DNA of 64,000 nucleotides from Micrococcaceae bacterium Sec5.1 (GTDB lineage: Bacteria > Actinomycetota > Actinomycetes > Actinomycetales > Micrococcaceae): contig CP143430.1 in NCBI GenBank assembly GCA_039636795.1, forward strand, positions 5,146,001-5,210,000, given 5' to 3'. The translations under genes were made by a program, and so were the position numbers. Shown piece by piece: positions 8,051 to 16,759 of the stretch (positions within the stretch are counted from its first letter, which is position 1; each line of letters begins with the position of its first letter). The notes beneath the pieces were generated by a model. That model was not told the DNA's origin and made no database searches. It was given only the letters and a program-made list of their open reading frames with translations.

Positions 8051-9361
8051 GTGACCCACGAAACATTGGATGCCGGCACCAAGCTGCCCGCTGAAGCCAT
8101 CGACGCCATTGAGCGGGCCGCTACGGCTGCCGCCCACCCACACGAGGAGCTGTTCTCCGCGCGGGCCGCCAACATCAAGCAATCCGCTGTCCGCGACGTC
8201 TTCGATATCTCCATGCGGCCCGGCCTTGTCTCGCTCGCAGGCGGCAACCCATATCTGCAATCGCTGCCGCTGGAGAAGCTTGGCCAGACCGCCGCCAGGA
8301 TCATCGCCGAAGACGGGATGACCGCCCTGCAATACGGCGGTGGCCAAGGGACCGCGGAACTGCGCCAACAAATCTGCGAGATCATGGCAGCAGAGGGCAT
8401 CATGGACGCCCAGCCTGAGAACATCGTGATTACTGCAGGTTCCCAGTCAGCGCAGGATGTGGCAACCAAGGTCTTCTGCAATCCCGGCGACGTTGTCCTC
8501 GTCGAAAACCCCACCTACGTTGGGGCCCTGAATACCTTCGAGGCTTACCAAGTGCAGGTAGAGCCGGTCGAAATGGACGACGACGGGTTGGTACCTGAAC
8601 TCCTCGAGGCCAGGATCGCAGCGCTTCAGGCAGAGGGCAAAAACATCAAGTTCCTCTATACGATTCCCAACTTCAACAATCCCTCGGGCATTACCCTGGC
8701 TGAAGCACGCAGGCAGCGGATCGTAGATATATGCCGCAAGGCGAATATCATCGTTTTGGAGGACAATCCCTACGGCCTGCTGCGGTTTGACGGTCACCCA
8801 ATCACCCCGATGCGGGCTGCAAATCCAGATGACGTCATCTACTTGGGATCCTTCTCCAAAATCTTCGCGCCGGGTCTTCGCATTGGTTGGGCCTTGGTGC
8901 CTGCCCACCTGCAGCGTCGTTTCTACCTGGCCTCCGAAGCAGTCACGCTTTGCCCGCCGCCTCTGAACCAAATGCTCGTATCGGCATATTTGCGCGAGTA
9001 CGACTGGCGGGGACAGATTGAAACCTATCGCGGCCTCTATGCAGAACGGTGCAAAGCCCTGCTCACGGCCTTGGACGAATACATGCCGGCCGGACTCTCG
9101 TGGACACGCCCCGACGGCGGATTCTTCGTCTGGGTAACGCTGCCCCAAGGCGTGGACACCTACCCCTTGTTGAAGAAGGCCATCGACGCGGGGGTTGTCT
9201 TCATTCCCGGCGCAGCTTTCTCGCCGGCAGACGGACCCTCCAACAAGCTGCGCCTGGCCTTCAGTGCTGTACCGCCGGATACGATTGCCGAAGGCGTACG
9301 TCGTCTGGCCCCTGTTCTCGCAGAGGCCATCAAAGCCACCACTGAAGGAGCAGCACTATGA
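8051..9361 (+). CDS. PLP-dependent aminotransferase, 2-aminoadipate aminotransferase/LysN-like
   Basis: 436 aa, starting with GTG at 8051. It is a fold-type I class I/II aminotransferase: YGGGQGTAELR (~95-105), the cofactor Asn/Asp region PNFNNPSGIT (~206-215), VLEDNPYG with D238, and the Schiff-base lysine K270 in SFSKIFAPGLRIGW. The sequence pattern is that of the 2-aminoadipate/aromatic (MocR-type catalytic domain) group, with no N-terminal DNA-binding domain. Its stop overlaps the start of the UspA gene (ATGA), so they form an operon. The amino-acid substrate cannot be fixed from sequence. Confidence 0.88.
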   Translation: MTHETLDAGTKLPAEAIDAIERAATAAAHPHEELFSARAANIKQSAVRDVFDISMRPGLVSLAGGNPYLQSLPLEKLGQTAARIIAEDGMTALQYGGGQGTAELRQQICEIMAAEGIMDAQPENIVITAGSQSAQDVATKVFCNPGDVVLVENPTYVGALNTFEAYQVQVEPVEMDDDGLVPELLEARIAALQAEGKNIKFLYTIPNFNNPSGITLAEARRQRIVDICRKANIIVLEDNPYGLLRFDGHPITPMRAANPDDVIYLGSFSKIFAPGLRIGWALVPAHLQRRFYLASEAVTLCPPPLNQMLVSAYLREYDWRGQIETYRGLYAERCKALLTALDEYMPAGLSWTRPDGGFFVWVTLPQGVDTYPLLKKAIDAGVVFIPGAAFSPADGPSNKLRLAFSAVPPDTIAEGVRRLAPVLAEAIKATTEGAAL

Positions 9362-9786
9362 CCGGGGTTGTCATTGTAGGAGTAGACGGTAGCGAGACGG
9401 CGATGAGGGCGGCCAAGGCTGCCCAGCAACTGGCCATCGGGATTGGAGCCAGTCTTCGCGTGGTGAGCGCTTTCGACAGCAACAAGACCGAGGTGGTTGA
9501 GATCGGGACGGACAAGTGGATCGTGTCAGACGCCGCCGAGGCCGAAGCCGTCGCCCGCACCGTCGCGGAGCGCCTGTCTGATGACCGCCTTGAGGTCACG
9601 TACTCGGCGGCCCGCGGCAAGCCCGGTGAAGCCTTGGTCAAGGAAGCAGAAATGCTCGAAGCACGGTTGATCGTGGTGGGCAACCGGCGCATGCAAGGCC
9701 TGGGTCGTGTCCTTGGCAGCGTAGCCAACACTGTGGCCCACAACGCTCCTTGCGATGTCTATATCGCCAAGACCGACCAACCATAA
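9358..9786 (+). CDS. universal stress protein, UspA family
   Basis: 142 aa, one UspA domain. It begins GVVIVGVDGSETAMRAAKAA, with the first-strand Asp, and ends with the nucleotide-binding loop VVGNRRMQGLGRVLGSVAN, which fits the G-2x-G-9x-G-S/T pattern of ATP-binding members. Cytoplasmic stress-response protein. It overlaps the aminotransferase stop by 4 bases, and AAGGAG sits just before its ATG within that gene, so it is translated from the same message. A strong nested hairpin follows. Confidence 0.92.
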   Translation: MTGVVIVGVDGSETAMRAAKAAQQLAIGIGASLRVVSAFDSNKTEVVEIGTDKWIVSDAAEAEAVARTVAERLSDDRLEVTYSAARGKPGEALVKEAEMLEARLIVVGNRRMQGLGRVLGSVANTVAHNAPCDVYIAKTDQP

Positions 9787-9794
9787 GCGACCTG

Positions 9795-9840
9795 AATCAC
9801 GCCGCCGGGTGGGGAGGCTCACCCGGCTTTTGGCGTGATT
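9795..9840 (+). terminator. nested hairpin terminator after the UspA gene
   Basis: Inner arms GCCGGGTG (9804-9811) and CACCCGGC (9820-9827) are followed by TTTT. Outer arms AATCACGCC (9795-9803) and GGCGTGATT (9832-9840) can pair around them. It starts 9 bases after the UspA stop. Confidence 0.8.
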
Positions 9841-9930
9841 TAGGCCTGGCACCAGAAGTCATCGTTATAAAATTGAGATGCCCCCAATGGCGTGAGCCAT
9901 CCTCCATCAACTGACTTCAGGGGACTTCAC

Positions 9931-10269
9931 TTGCTTACTTTGCAGCCGCGCCAGCGCGTTGGACACGACATCCTGCTTGCCCGCCACGGCAACAGCATCA
10001 GCACGATGCGTTTTGACCGCGCGAATGACCGCATCATCGCGATGCTCGACGACGGTTCCTGGGACAGCGCGCCAAACATGATTTCCCCTAGCTTGACCAT
10101 GCCGGAAACTTTCGGCAGCATCATGCGCAAGGACTGGCGGTTCCTCTCCCTTGCGTGCGTCGCAATGATCACCTTCGCGGCCATGGCTATGGGCATCAGC
10201 GCGGAGATGGCAAACCACATGTCCACCACGGAACTTCAGGCGTTGCTGGTTAATTACCCCGCGTTCTAA
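9931..10269 (+). CDS. hypothetical protein with one membrane segment
   Basis: 112 aa from a TTG at 9931, selected because CAGGGGA lies 7 bases upstream; an ATG at 9892 would add 13 residues without a ribosome site. The first half is hydrophilic (HDILLARHGNSISTMRFDRANDRIIAMLDDG), and one hydrophobic segment (FLSLACVAMITFAAMAMGI, about 75-94) follows KDWR. No family is recognised. It lies between the UspA terminator and the convergent PAP2 gene. Confidence 0.55.
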   Translation: MLTLQPRQRVGHDILLARHGNSISTMRFDRANDRIIAMLDDGSWDSAPNMISPSLTMPETFGSIMRKDWRFLSLACVAMITFAAMAMGISAEMANHMSTTELQALLVNYPAF

Positions 10270-10328
10270 GCGGGGCCGCCGCCCTTGCAGCAGGCCTCGG
10301 AGGCCTGCCCCGCCGCGAGCGGCCTGCC

Positions 10329-11054
10329 TCAGAGCATCCATTCCTGCAGCAGCCACCAGGACCCTCCGATGACGATGCCGCCGAACAAAGAACCGGCGAC
10401 GACTTGCCCGAGCGTATGGGCCCGCAGAACCACGCGCGACCATCCAACGGCCGGCACTATGCCCAACACGGGCAGCCAGCCGGGCCCGAACATCATCACC
10501 ACAATGACGGCAGCGGCGGCGATTGCCGAAGCGTGTCCACTCATCTTCCAAAAAGCGCTCACCACGGCCAGAACGGCAATGCCTCCGATCAGGGCGATGA
10601 TCATGAGTGAAACGCTCACCGGCCCCTTGATCAGCTGCAGCACCATCAGGCCCACAAGCACGGAAATCAAGGCAAGCAGCAGCAACGCGGGCCGCTGACG
10701 ACGGTCGCTGACATGATGATCGGTGATTCTGCCCAGACGGATCATCACCAGCACGTATGCCAACGGCAGGACGCAAACGAAGAGGGCTCCCAGCAGCCCG
10801 AAACCCATCGTCCCGGGAAACCCCGGTTCGATAGCCGAACTGATCAACAGTAAGGCCGTCACTACGATCGGCGGCTGAAAGGCTTCCGTTAGAACCTGGG
10901 CGACGATGCGCCAGGGTCCTGATAGCAACTGGTGTCCTGACCGCAACTGGGCAGGCACGTGACCAGCCTCGTCAGCGGCCAAAGCGGTGTTCGGCCCTTC
11001 GCTCGCATTGGTGGCGGCCAGGCGATCAGTCAAGCAACAATGCCGGTTCTTCAA
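10329..11054 (-). CDS. PAP2-family membrane phosphatase
   Basis: 241 aa. About six hydrophobic segments. The PAP2 motifs are present: SDRRQRP (first, K/RX6RP type), SGHAS (second) and [16 protein letters not shown] (third, R-x5-H, with Q where many members have D). Such proteins dephosphorylate phosphatidate, undecaprenyl-diphosphate or similar lipids at the membrane. The ATG at 11054 overlaps the E2 stop by 29 bases; a TTG at 11033 is an alternative start with an 8-base overlap. It therefore forms the tail of the 2-oxoacid dehydrogenase operon, but shares no obvious function with it. Confidence 0.82.
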   Translation of the reverse strand: MKNRHCCLTDRLAATNASEGPNTALAADEAGHVPAQLRSGHQLLSGPWRIVAQVLTEAFQPPIVVTALLLISSAIEPGFPGTMGFGLLGALFVCVLPLAYVLVMIRLGRITDHHVSDRRQRPALLLLALISVLVGLMVLQLIKGPVSVSLMIIALIGGIAVLAVVSAFWKMSGHASAIAAAAVIVVMMFGPGWLPVLGIVPAVGWSRVVLRAHTLGQVVAGSLFGGIVIGGSWWLLQEWML

Positions 11055-12627
11055 GAATGGCAGCTACATCAGCCATAAAGCGGGCCGAGAGGTCGCCGTC
11101 AACCACCCGGTGGTCAAAGGACCCACCCAGCGTGGTGATCCACCGCGGAATCACTTCCCCGTCCAGGACCCATGGCTTCTGCTTGATGGTTCCAAACGCA
11201 ATGATGGCAACCTCGCCCGGGTTGATGATGGGCGTTCCCGTATCGATGCCAAGCGCACCGATGTTGGTGATGGTCAGGCTGCCGCCCTGCATCTCGGCAG
11301 GCTGCGTCTTGCCCGCCCGGGCCTTCGTGGCGAGATCGTTGAGGGCGAGGGCCAACTCCTTCAAGGAGAGATCCTGGGCGTCCTTGATATTGGGCACCAT
11401 CAAGCCACGCGGTGTTGCAGCTGCAATACCCAGGTTCATGAAGTGCTTGACCTGGATCTCCGCACCGCCGTTGCCATCAGCGTTAGCTACCCACGTGGCG
11501 TTGACACTGGGGTTCCGCGCGGCGGCCCAAATGACTGCTTTGGCCAAAATAAGAAGCGGGGATACTTTGATGCCTTCGAAGTCCCGCGAAACCTTGAGCC
11601 GTTTGACGAACTCCATGGTCCGGCTCGCGTCGACGTCAACAAAGATGCTGACGTGCGGTGCCGTGAACGCGGACTCCACCATGGCCTTGGCGGTTGCCTT
11701 ACGCACGCCTTTAACAGGTACACGCTCGATCCTCTGGTCCTGCGGCTTCTTGGAAGCGCCCCAGAACGACTCCGCCTGATCAAGCTCAGCGTCACGCTGC
11801 GCCTGATAGCTGACCAGGTCCTCGCGGGTCACCTCGCCGCGCTGTCCTGTGGCTACGACGTCTGCAAGGTCAATGCCAAGATCGCGGGCGAACTTGCGCA
11901 CCGGCGGCTTCGCAAGGACCTTGTTGACGAGCCCGCTGATGGTACCGCTGATGGCGGCACCGCGTGATGCGGCGGTCTGGGGCGCTGAAACTCCCGGCGC
12001 TGTGACATCCCGCGCTGTGACGTCGGGCGCTTGAGTGCTGGCCGCTGGCGTGACCGGCGATTGCATGACCGGCGCGACGGCGGCGCGTGCCGACGTCGGG
12101 CGTTGAGGCATTGGCACCTGGGCTGCTTGGGCAGCCAAAACCGCTTGGTGGTCCTGGACTGTACCTTCGGCGTTTTCCGCAACTGTAGTTGGCTCGCCAG
12201 TACCGGCTGGACGCTTGCGCGCACGGCGCTTCACGGCGTCGGCCTTGGGGCCGGAACCCACAAGCGGTCCGCCTGCCGGCCCGTTCTCGCCACTGTCGAT
12301 ATCAACAGGAAGCTTTCCGTAGAGAGGGGCATCGACGGCGGGAGTCGCCGCCGGAGCCTGCGTCACCGGCGCTGCATCCCCGGGCTGGTTGTCCGAAACC
12401 GCGATGATTGCGGTGCCAACCTCCACCGTGATGCCTTCTTCGACCAACAACTCGGTGACCGTGCCGGCGAAGGGCGAGGGGAGCTCAACGAGCGACTTCG
12501 CCGTCTCGATCTCACACAGTACGTCGTTGATGGCAACGGTGTCGCCGGGCTTGACCTTCCAAGCCACTACCTCGGCCTCGGTCAGGCCTTCGCCGACGTC
12601 CGGCAGGTTGAATTTCTTTACAGTCAC
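11026..12627 (-). CDS. dihydrolipoamide acyltransferase (E2) of a 2-oxoacid dehydrogenase complex
   Basis: 533 aa. Domains in order: one lipoyl domain (residues ~3-77, lipoylated lysine K44 in EIETAKS), a long Ala/Pro/Thr linker, an E3/E1-binding domain (~235-270, [17 protein letters not shown]), and the catalytic acyltransferase domain ending in FDHRVVDGD with catalytic H506. It carries acyl groups from E1 to CoA in the cytoplasm. The ETAKS lipoyl site and pairing with E1alpha/E1beta point to the branched-chain (BKD) or related complex rather than actinobacterial PDH, which uses an AceE-type E1. It is last of E1alpha-E1beta-E2; no E3 (lipoamide dehydrogenase) gene is nearby. Confidence 0.93.
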   Translation of the reverse strand: MTVKKFNLPDVGEGLTEAEVVAWKVKPGDTVAINDVLCEIETAKSLVELPSPFAGTVTELLVEEGITVEVGTAIIAVSDNQPGDAAPVTQAPAATPAVDAPLYGKLPVDIDSGENGPAGGPLVGSGPKADAVKRRARKRPAGTGEPTTVAENAEGTVQDHQAVLAAQAAQVPMPQRPTSARAAVAPVMQSPVTPAASTQAPDVTARDVTAPGVSAPQTAASRGAAISGTISGLVNKVLAKPPVRKFARDLGIDLADVVATGQRGEVTREDLVSYQAQRDAELDQAESFWGASKKPQDQRIERVPVKGVRKATAKAMVESAFTAPHVSIFVDVDASRTMEFVKRLKVSRDFEGIKVSPLLILAKAVIWAAARNPSVNATWVANADGNGGAEIQVKHFMNLGIAAATPRGLMVPNIKDAQDLSLKELALALNDLATKARAGKTQPAEMQGGSLTITNIGALGIDTGTPIINPGEVAIIAFGTIKQKPWVLDGEVIPRWITTLGGSFDHRVVDGDLSARFMADVAAILEEPALLLD

Positions 12628-12682
12628 AGTGGTCCTCGATTTCCGTCTGCCCGGCTGTGAAGCCGGACTGGATCAGGGCGGT

Positions 12683-13663
12683 TTAGTAAGCCAGGGAGCG
12701 GTCGAGCGCTTCGAGGATCTTGTCGATGTCCGGCAAGTAATCCTCTTCAACCTTGGCCACGGGATACGGCATGTGGAAACCGCCAACACGGATCACAGGG
12801 GCTTCAAGGTGCAGGAACGCCCGTTCGCTGATGCGGGCTGCAATCTCTCCGCCGATACCACCGAATGTGGGGGCTTCGTGGGCGACGATCAGCCGGCCGG
12901 TCTTCTTGACCGACGCCTCAATGGTGTCGAAGTCCACGGGCGAGATGGAGCGGAGGTCGATGACCTCAATGCTGCGTCCATCCTCAATTGCAGCATTTGC
13001 TGCAGCGAGGGCAACCGGAACCAACGGCCCGTAAGCCACAATCGTGGCGTCCGTACCTTCACGGACCACATGTGCCTTGAACGGGTCTTCTGACAGACCA
13101 GCATTCTCAACATCCACCTCGCCCTTGAGCCAGTAGCGGCGCTTGGGTTCGAAGAAGATCACAGGGTCCTGGCACTCAATGGCTTTCTGGATCATCCAGT
13201 AAGCGTCATGGGCGTTGGACGGCGAAATGATACGGAGGCCAGCGGTGTGGGCGAACAACGCTTCCGGGGATTCGGAGTGGTGCTCAATGGAACCAATTCC
13301 GCCGCCGTAGGGGATCCGAATAACCACAGGAACAGTCAGGCGGCCATGGCTGCGGGCGTGGATCTTGGCCAGCTGCGTGGTGATCTGGTTGAAGGCCGGA
13401 TAGACAAAGCCATCGAATTGGATTTCGCACACCGGCGAGTAGCCACGCAATGCGAGCCCAATAGCAGTTCCCACAATGCCGGACTCTGCCAGAGGGCTGT
13501 CGACGACGCGGTCGGCCCCGAATTCCTTGATCAGGCCATCCGTCACCCGGTAGACGCCACCGAGATGCCCGATGTCCTCGCCCATCAAGAGGGACTTGGG
13601 GTTGCTCTTCAGCGATACGCGGAGACCCTCGTTGATGGCCTTGGCAATGGTCATGGTCGCCAT
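12683..13663 (-). CDS. 2-oxoacid dehydrogenase E1 component, beta subunit
   Basis: 326 aa, the normal length for E1 beta. Transketolase pyrimidine-binding domain first (MTIAKAINEGLRVSLKSNPKSLLMGEDIG), followed by the C-terminal domain with EVIDLRSISPVDFDTI and IVAHEAP. The motif YGGGIGSIEHHSESPEA lies in between. It forms the alpha2beta2 thiamine-diphosphate decarboxylase with the upstream gene. The ATG at 13663 shares its A with the TGA stop of E1alpha (TGATG), showing translational coupling. Most like BkdA2; pyruvate or acetoin as substrate cannot be excluded. Confidence 0.93.
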   Translation of the reverse strand: MATMTIAKAINEGLRVSLKSNPKSLLMGEDIGHLGGVYRVTDGLIKEFGADRVVDSPLAESGIVGTAIGLALRGYSPVCEIQFDGFVYPAFNQITTQLAKIHARSHGRLTVPVVIRIPYGGGIGSIEHHSESPEALFAHTAGLRIISPSNAHDAYWMIQKAIECQDPVIFFEPKRRYWLKGEVDVENAGLSEDPFKAHVVREGTDATIVAYGPLVPVALAAANAAIEDGRSIEVIDLRSISPVDFDTIEASVKKTGRLIVAHEAPTFGGIGGEIAARISERAFLHLEAPVIRVGGFHMPYPVAKVEEDYLPDIDKILEALDRSLAY

Positions 13664-14856
13664 CAGTTAGCTGCCTCCTGGTCGGTTTCGAAGCCTGCCG
13701 AGTATTCCTCGAACCACGCCTGTTCCTCTGCAATCAGCGGGTGTGCTTCGGCATAGACGTTGGCGAAGGAATCGCGGATGTTCGGCACCTCCAGGCCGTG
13801 CGTGGTGCTGCGGACATACTTGGCCAGCTCATCCCCGTCGGCTTGAACCTGTTCGAAGAAGGCTTCATCGGCGAGCCCTTCAGTCCGCAGGTATTTCTCC
13901 AAACGCTCCAGCGGATCCTTCGCACGCCACGCGGTCTCTTCGGCCAATTCGCGGTACTTGGTGGGGTCGTCAGCTGTGGTGTGCGCACCGACACGGTAGG
14001 TGTACGCCTCGATAAGTACAGGGCCGCGGCCCTCACGGGCATGCTCCAAGGCCCATTCAGTGACGGCATGCACGGCAATGACGTCGTTGCCATCCACACG
14101 GATTCCCGGGAATCCATAACCCTTGGCGCGGTTGGCCAACGGGACCTTGGTCTGGACTTCGGTAGGCACAGAGATGGCCCAGTGGTTGTTCTGGCAGAAG
14201 AAGACAACCGGGGCGTCGTACGAGGCAGCGAAAACCATTGATTCGTGGACGTCCCCTTCGGAGCTGGCGCCGTCACCGAAGTAGGCAACCACTGCAGCCT
14301 TGGGATCATTGGAACCATCGGCAACCGCGAGCTTCTGGTCACGCTGGATGCCCATGGCGTAGCCCACTGCGTGAAGCGTTTGGGCGGCCAGCACCAGTGT
14401 GTAGAGGTGGAAGTTGTTCCCCCGCGGGTCCCAGCCTCCGTTGGAGACTCCGCGGAACTGCTTCAACAATTCAGCAAGGTCCACGTTGCGCACAAGCGCG
14501 ACACCGTGTTCACGGTAAGTGGGGAAAATGTAGTCCTGGGGCTGGCTGGCGTGGGCCGAGCCGATCTGGGCGGCCTCTTGACCGGTCAGCGGCACCCACA
14601 AAGCGAGTTCGCCTTGGCGCTGCAGCGCGGTGGCCTCCTGGTCAAAACGGCGAATCCTGGCCATGTCGGCGTAAAAGACGCGGAGCTTTTCGGGGTCTAT
14701 CCGCTTGGCATAGTCAGAGAAGACGGGATCGGTGCCTAGCTTTCCGTCAGGGCCGAGCAACTGGACCATCTCTACGGGTTCACCCGAGGCAGCTACAGCC
14801 GCTGAGGTTGCCGCCAGAGTTTCATCGGTCCCGGGGGGCAGTTGTGTCGAGCCCAT
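13663..14856 (-). CDS. 2-oxoacid dehydrogenase E1 component, alpha subunit
   Basis: 397 aa from the ATG at 14856, which follows AAGGAGAC; an upstream ATG at 14892 lacks a ribosome site. The thiamine-diphosphate motif begins GDG at residues 194-196 (GDGASSEGDVHE) and ends at the Asn pair 223-224 (CQNNHWAIS). The phosphorylation-loop region YRVGAHTTADDPTKYR is present. It decarboxylates a branched-chain 2-oxoacid or pyruvate and passes the acyl group to E2 lipoate. First gene of the operon; a 42-bp palindrome lies 51-92 bases upstream. Confidence 0.93.
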   Translation of the reverse strand: MGSTQLPPGTDETLAATSAAVAASGEPVEMVQLLGPDGKLGTDPVFSDYAKRIDPEKLRVFYADMARIRRFDQEATALQRQGELALWVPLTGQEAAQIGSAHASQPQDYIFPTYREHGVALVRNVDLAELLKQFRGVSNGGWDPRGNNFHLYTLVLAAQTLHAVGYAMGIQRDQKLAVADGSNDPKAAVVAYFGDGASSEGDVHESMVFAASYDAPVVFFCQNNHWAISVPTEVQTKVPLANRAKGYGFPGIRVDGNDVIAVHAVTEWALEHAREGRGPVLIEAYTYRVGAHTTADDPTKYRELAEETAWRAKDPLERLEKYLRTEGLADEAFFEQVQADGDELAKYVRSTTHGLEVPNIRDSFANVYAEAHPLIAEEQAWFEEYSAGFETDQEAAN

Positions 14857-14906
14857 TCCGTCTCCTTGCTTGCCGCAGCTAGTGCCGGGCAATGTCTGTC
14901 GCTGGG

Positions 14907-14948
14907 ATATATGCCCATTCCGGAATGCATTCCGGAACGGGCATATAT
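14907..14948. promoter_or_regulatory. 42-bp near-perfect palindrome upstream of the E1alpha gene
   Basis: Arms ATATATGCCC (14907-14916) and GGGCATATAT (14939-14948) flank an inner perfect palindrome TTCCGGAATGCATTCCGGAA (14918-14937); only the A/C pair at 14917/14938 does not match. It lies between the aminotransferase stop (15006) and the E1alpha start (14856), so it is a probable operator for the dehydrogenase operon. The cognate regulator is not in view. Confidence 0.75.
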
Positions 14949-15005
14949 TTTGGCTTTCGTCCTTACTTTATCGGCAGTAAGTAGCGTAGGCGCATTTGTT
15001 AACCG

Positions 15006-16124
15006 CTAGGAACTGTGCGGAGCCTTTGTATAACCTGCACAGAGTTTCAGGAACCTTGTATTGGCTTCCACTTCGCCAATGCTGACCCGGACTCCCTCAT
15101 TACCGAAGGCCCGGACAGATAGGGCCTGCTCGGCTGCCAACGCCGCAAACTCGCCGCTGTTCTCCCCCAAGTTCAACCAAACGAAGTTCCCCTGGGCCTC
15201 CGGCACGAACCATCCGAGAGCGCGGAGACCCGAAGTGACGCGGTCCCTCTCCTCCACCAGGCTTTGTACCCTTTCGACAACCTGGTCGAAATTTTCGAGG
15301 GATGTAATCGCTGCGCGTTCTGCAATTTGCGATACGGCGAAGGGGGTAGCCGTAACGCGAAGGTGCTGGGTGAGCTGCGGGCCGGAAACACTGTATCCAA
15401 CCCGCAGTCCTGCCAACCCGTGGGCTTTGGAGAAAGTCCTCAGCACCACAACATTGGGGTATTTCCGGTAAAGCTTGATCCCGTCTACGGCGGCTTGGTC
15501 CCGGACGAATTCCTGGTAAGCCTCATCAATGACCACCACCACGTTGGGCGGCACCGACTGGATGAAGCGCTCCGTTTCCTCAGCCGTGAGGATGGGCCCG
15601 GTGGGGTTGTTCGGGGTGCAGAGCAAGATCACCTTGGTGCGCACCGTGACCGCAGCGGCCATGGTTTCGAGATCGTGACGGCCGTCCGGAAGCAACGGGA
15701 TCTGCACGCTGGCCGCCCCCGCAAGGCCCACACAAATGGGGTAAGCCTCGAAGGAGCGCCAGGCGTAGATCACCTCGTCCGACTTGCCGTCATCATTCTG
15801 GCCCGCGAAGGTGGCAAGAATCTGGTTGAGCGCGCCGAGGCTTCCTGCACCGGTGACGACGTCGTCAGCAGGAACATCCAGGAAGTCAGCCAAAGCATTG
15901 CGCAGTTTGGTTGCCAAGGGGTCTGGGTAGCGGTTGATGTCAGTCTGATCCGCGATGGCCTGCAACACTGCAGGGATCGGAGGCAGCGGGTTTTCATTGG
16001 ACGACAATTTGTAGCTGGTGAGGCCCTCGATCGCAGCGGGGGGTTTACCAGCCGCGTACTTGGGGAGCCTGTCCACGACCGGTCGAGGGAGTACGCCCTC
16101 CGGTGCGTTGTCAGTAGTAGTCAT
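15006..16124 (-). CDS. histidinol-phosphate/aromatic aminotransferase (HisC/Pat-like)
   Basis: 372 aa from the ATG at 16124 (MTTTDNAPEG); an upstream start at 16175 would add an atypical basic leader. Fold-type I PLP enzyme: KLSSNENPLPPIP near residue 40, TPNNPTGPILT (~170-180), VIDEAYQEF (~198-206) and the Schiff-base lysine K233 in TFSKAHGLAGLRVGY. Actinobacterial HisC-like proteins with this N-terminus (DRLPKYAAGKPP) are usually annotated as Pat, the phenylalanine/aromatic aminotransferase. It precedes the 2-oxoacid dehydrogenase operon in the same direction, but the palindrome between suggests separate control. Confidence 0.85.
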   Translation of the reverse strand: MTTTDNAPEGVLPRPVVDRLPKYAAGKPPAAIEGLTSYKLSSNENPLPPIPAVLQAIADQTDINRYPDPLATKLRNALADFLDVPADDVVTGAGSLGALNQILATFAGQNDDGKSDEVIYAWRSFEAYPICVGLAGAASVQIPLLPDGRHDLETMAAAVTVRTKVILLCTPNNPTGPILTAEETERFIQSVPPNVVVVIDEAYQEFVRDQAAVDGIKLYRKYPNVVVLRTFSKAHGLAGLRVGYSVSGPQLTQHLRVTATPFAVSQIAERAAITSLENFDQVVERVQSLVEERDRVTSGLRALGWFVPEAQGNFVWLNLGENSGEFAALAAEQALSVRAFGNEGVRVSIGEVEANTRFLKLCAGYTKAPHSS

Positions 16125-16250
16125 GGATTCAAGCCTACTTGCACCCTTGTGGCGTTTGGCATGTTCGGCAGCCAACGTTCATCCTCATCCAGTTGCCTTT
16201 CCATAGTGATGTCCCAGCCGAGCCACAGACGAGTATGAAAGCATGGGTGC

Positions 16251-16679
16251 ATGGGTTCATTCATCGTTCGCGTCCTGATCAACGGCCTGGCTCTGTGGAT
16301 CGCCAGCTGGCTCTTGGATGGACTGGAGATCTCTTCCTCTGCCACTGAAAAGGCGGCAGCCAACGCCGGGATCACTGAAGGCGCGGATGCAGCGGGGATC
16401 GTCTTGGCGTACCTCTTCATCGGCCTGATTTTTGGAGTCGTCAACGCGTTCGTCCGCCCGCTGGTCAAGATTCTGTCCCTCCCCGTGACGATCCTGACCC
16501 TGGGGCTGTTTACGATCATCATCAATGCGGCAATGCTGTACCTGACAGCGTGGCTGAGCAGCTTCACGCCTGTGCACCTCACTATTGACTCGTTCTTCTG
16601 GACAGCCATCCTCGCCTCGATCATCATCAGCATCATCAGCGTGGTTGCCGGCCTGATCCCCGGGGCCCGCAAACGCTAG
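16251..16679 (+). CDS. phage-holin-4-superfamily (YvlD-type) membrane protein
   Basis: 142 aa, four hydrophobic segments: FIVRVLINGLALWIASWLLD, GIVLAYLFIGLIFGVVNAFV, LSLPVTILTLGLFTIIINAAML and FFWTAILASIIISIISVVAGL. The pattern (short N-terminal helix, FGVVNAFVRPLVKILSLPVTILTLGLF) is that of the Pfam Phage_holin_4_2/YvlD family, widespread chromosomal membrane proteins despite the name; no other phage gene is near. No clear ribosome site; the ATG at 16251 is the most natural start. Function unknown. Confidence 0.85.
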   Translation: MGSFIVRVLINGLALWIASWLLDGLEISSSATEKAAANAGITEGADAAGIVLAYLFIGLIFGVVNAFVRPLVKILSLPVTILTLGLFTIIINAAMLYLTAWLSSFTPVHLTIDSFFWTAILASIIISIISVVAGLIPGARKR

Positions 16680-16759
16680 ATGCAGTTCCCGCCGCTGGGC
16701 CTGTTCTCACTGTTGGCGCCGCACTAACCATTGGCACTGCAGTCACCATTGCGCTGTAC

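Noticed and set aside
16251..16679. Prophage marker from a phage-holin-type name
   Set aside because: The family is a common chromosomal membrane protein, and no other phage gene is in the neighbourhood.
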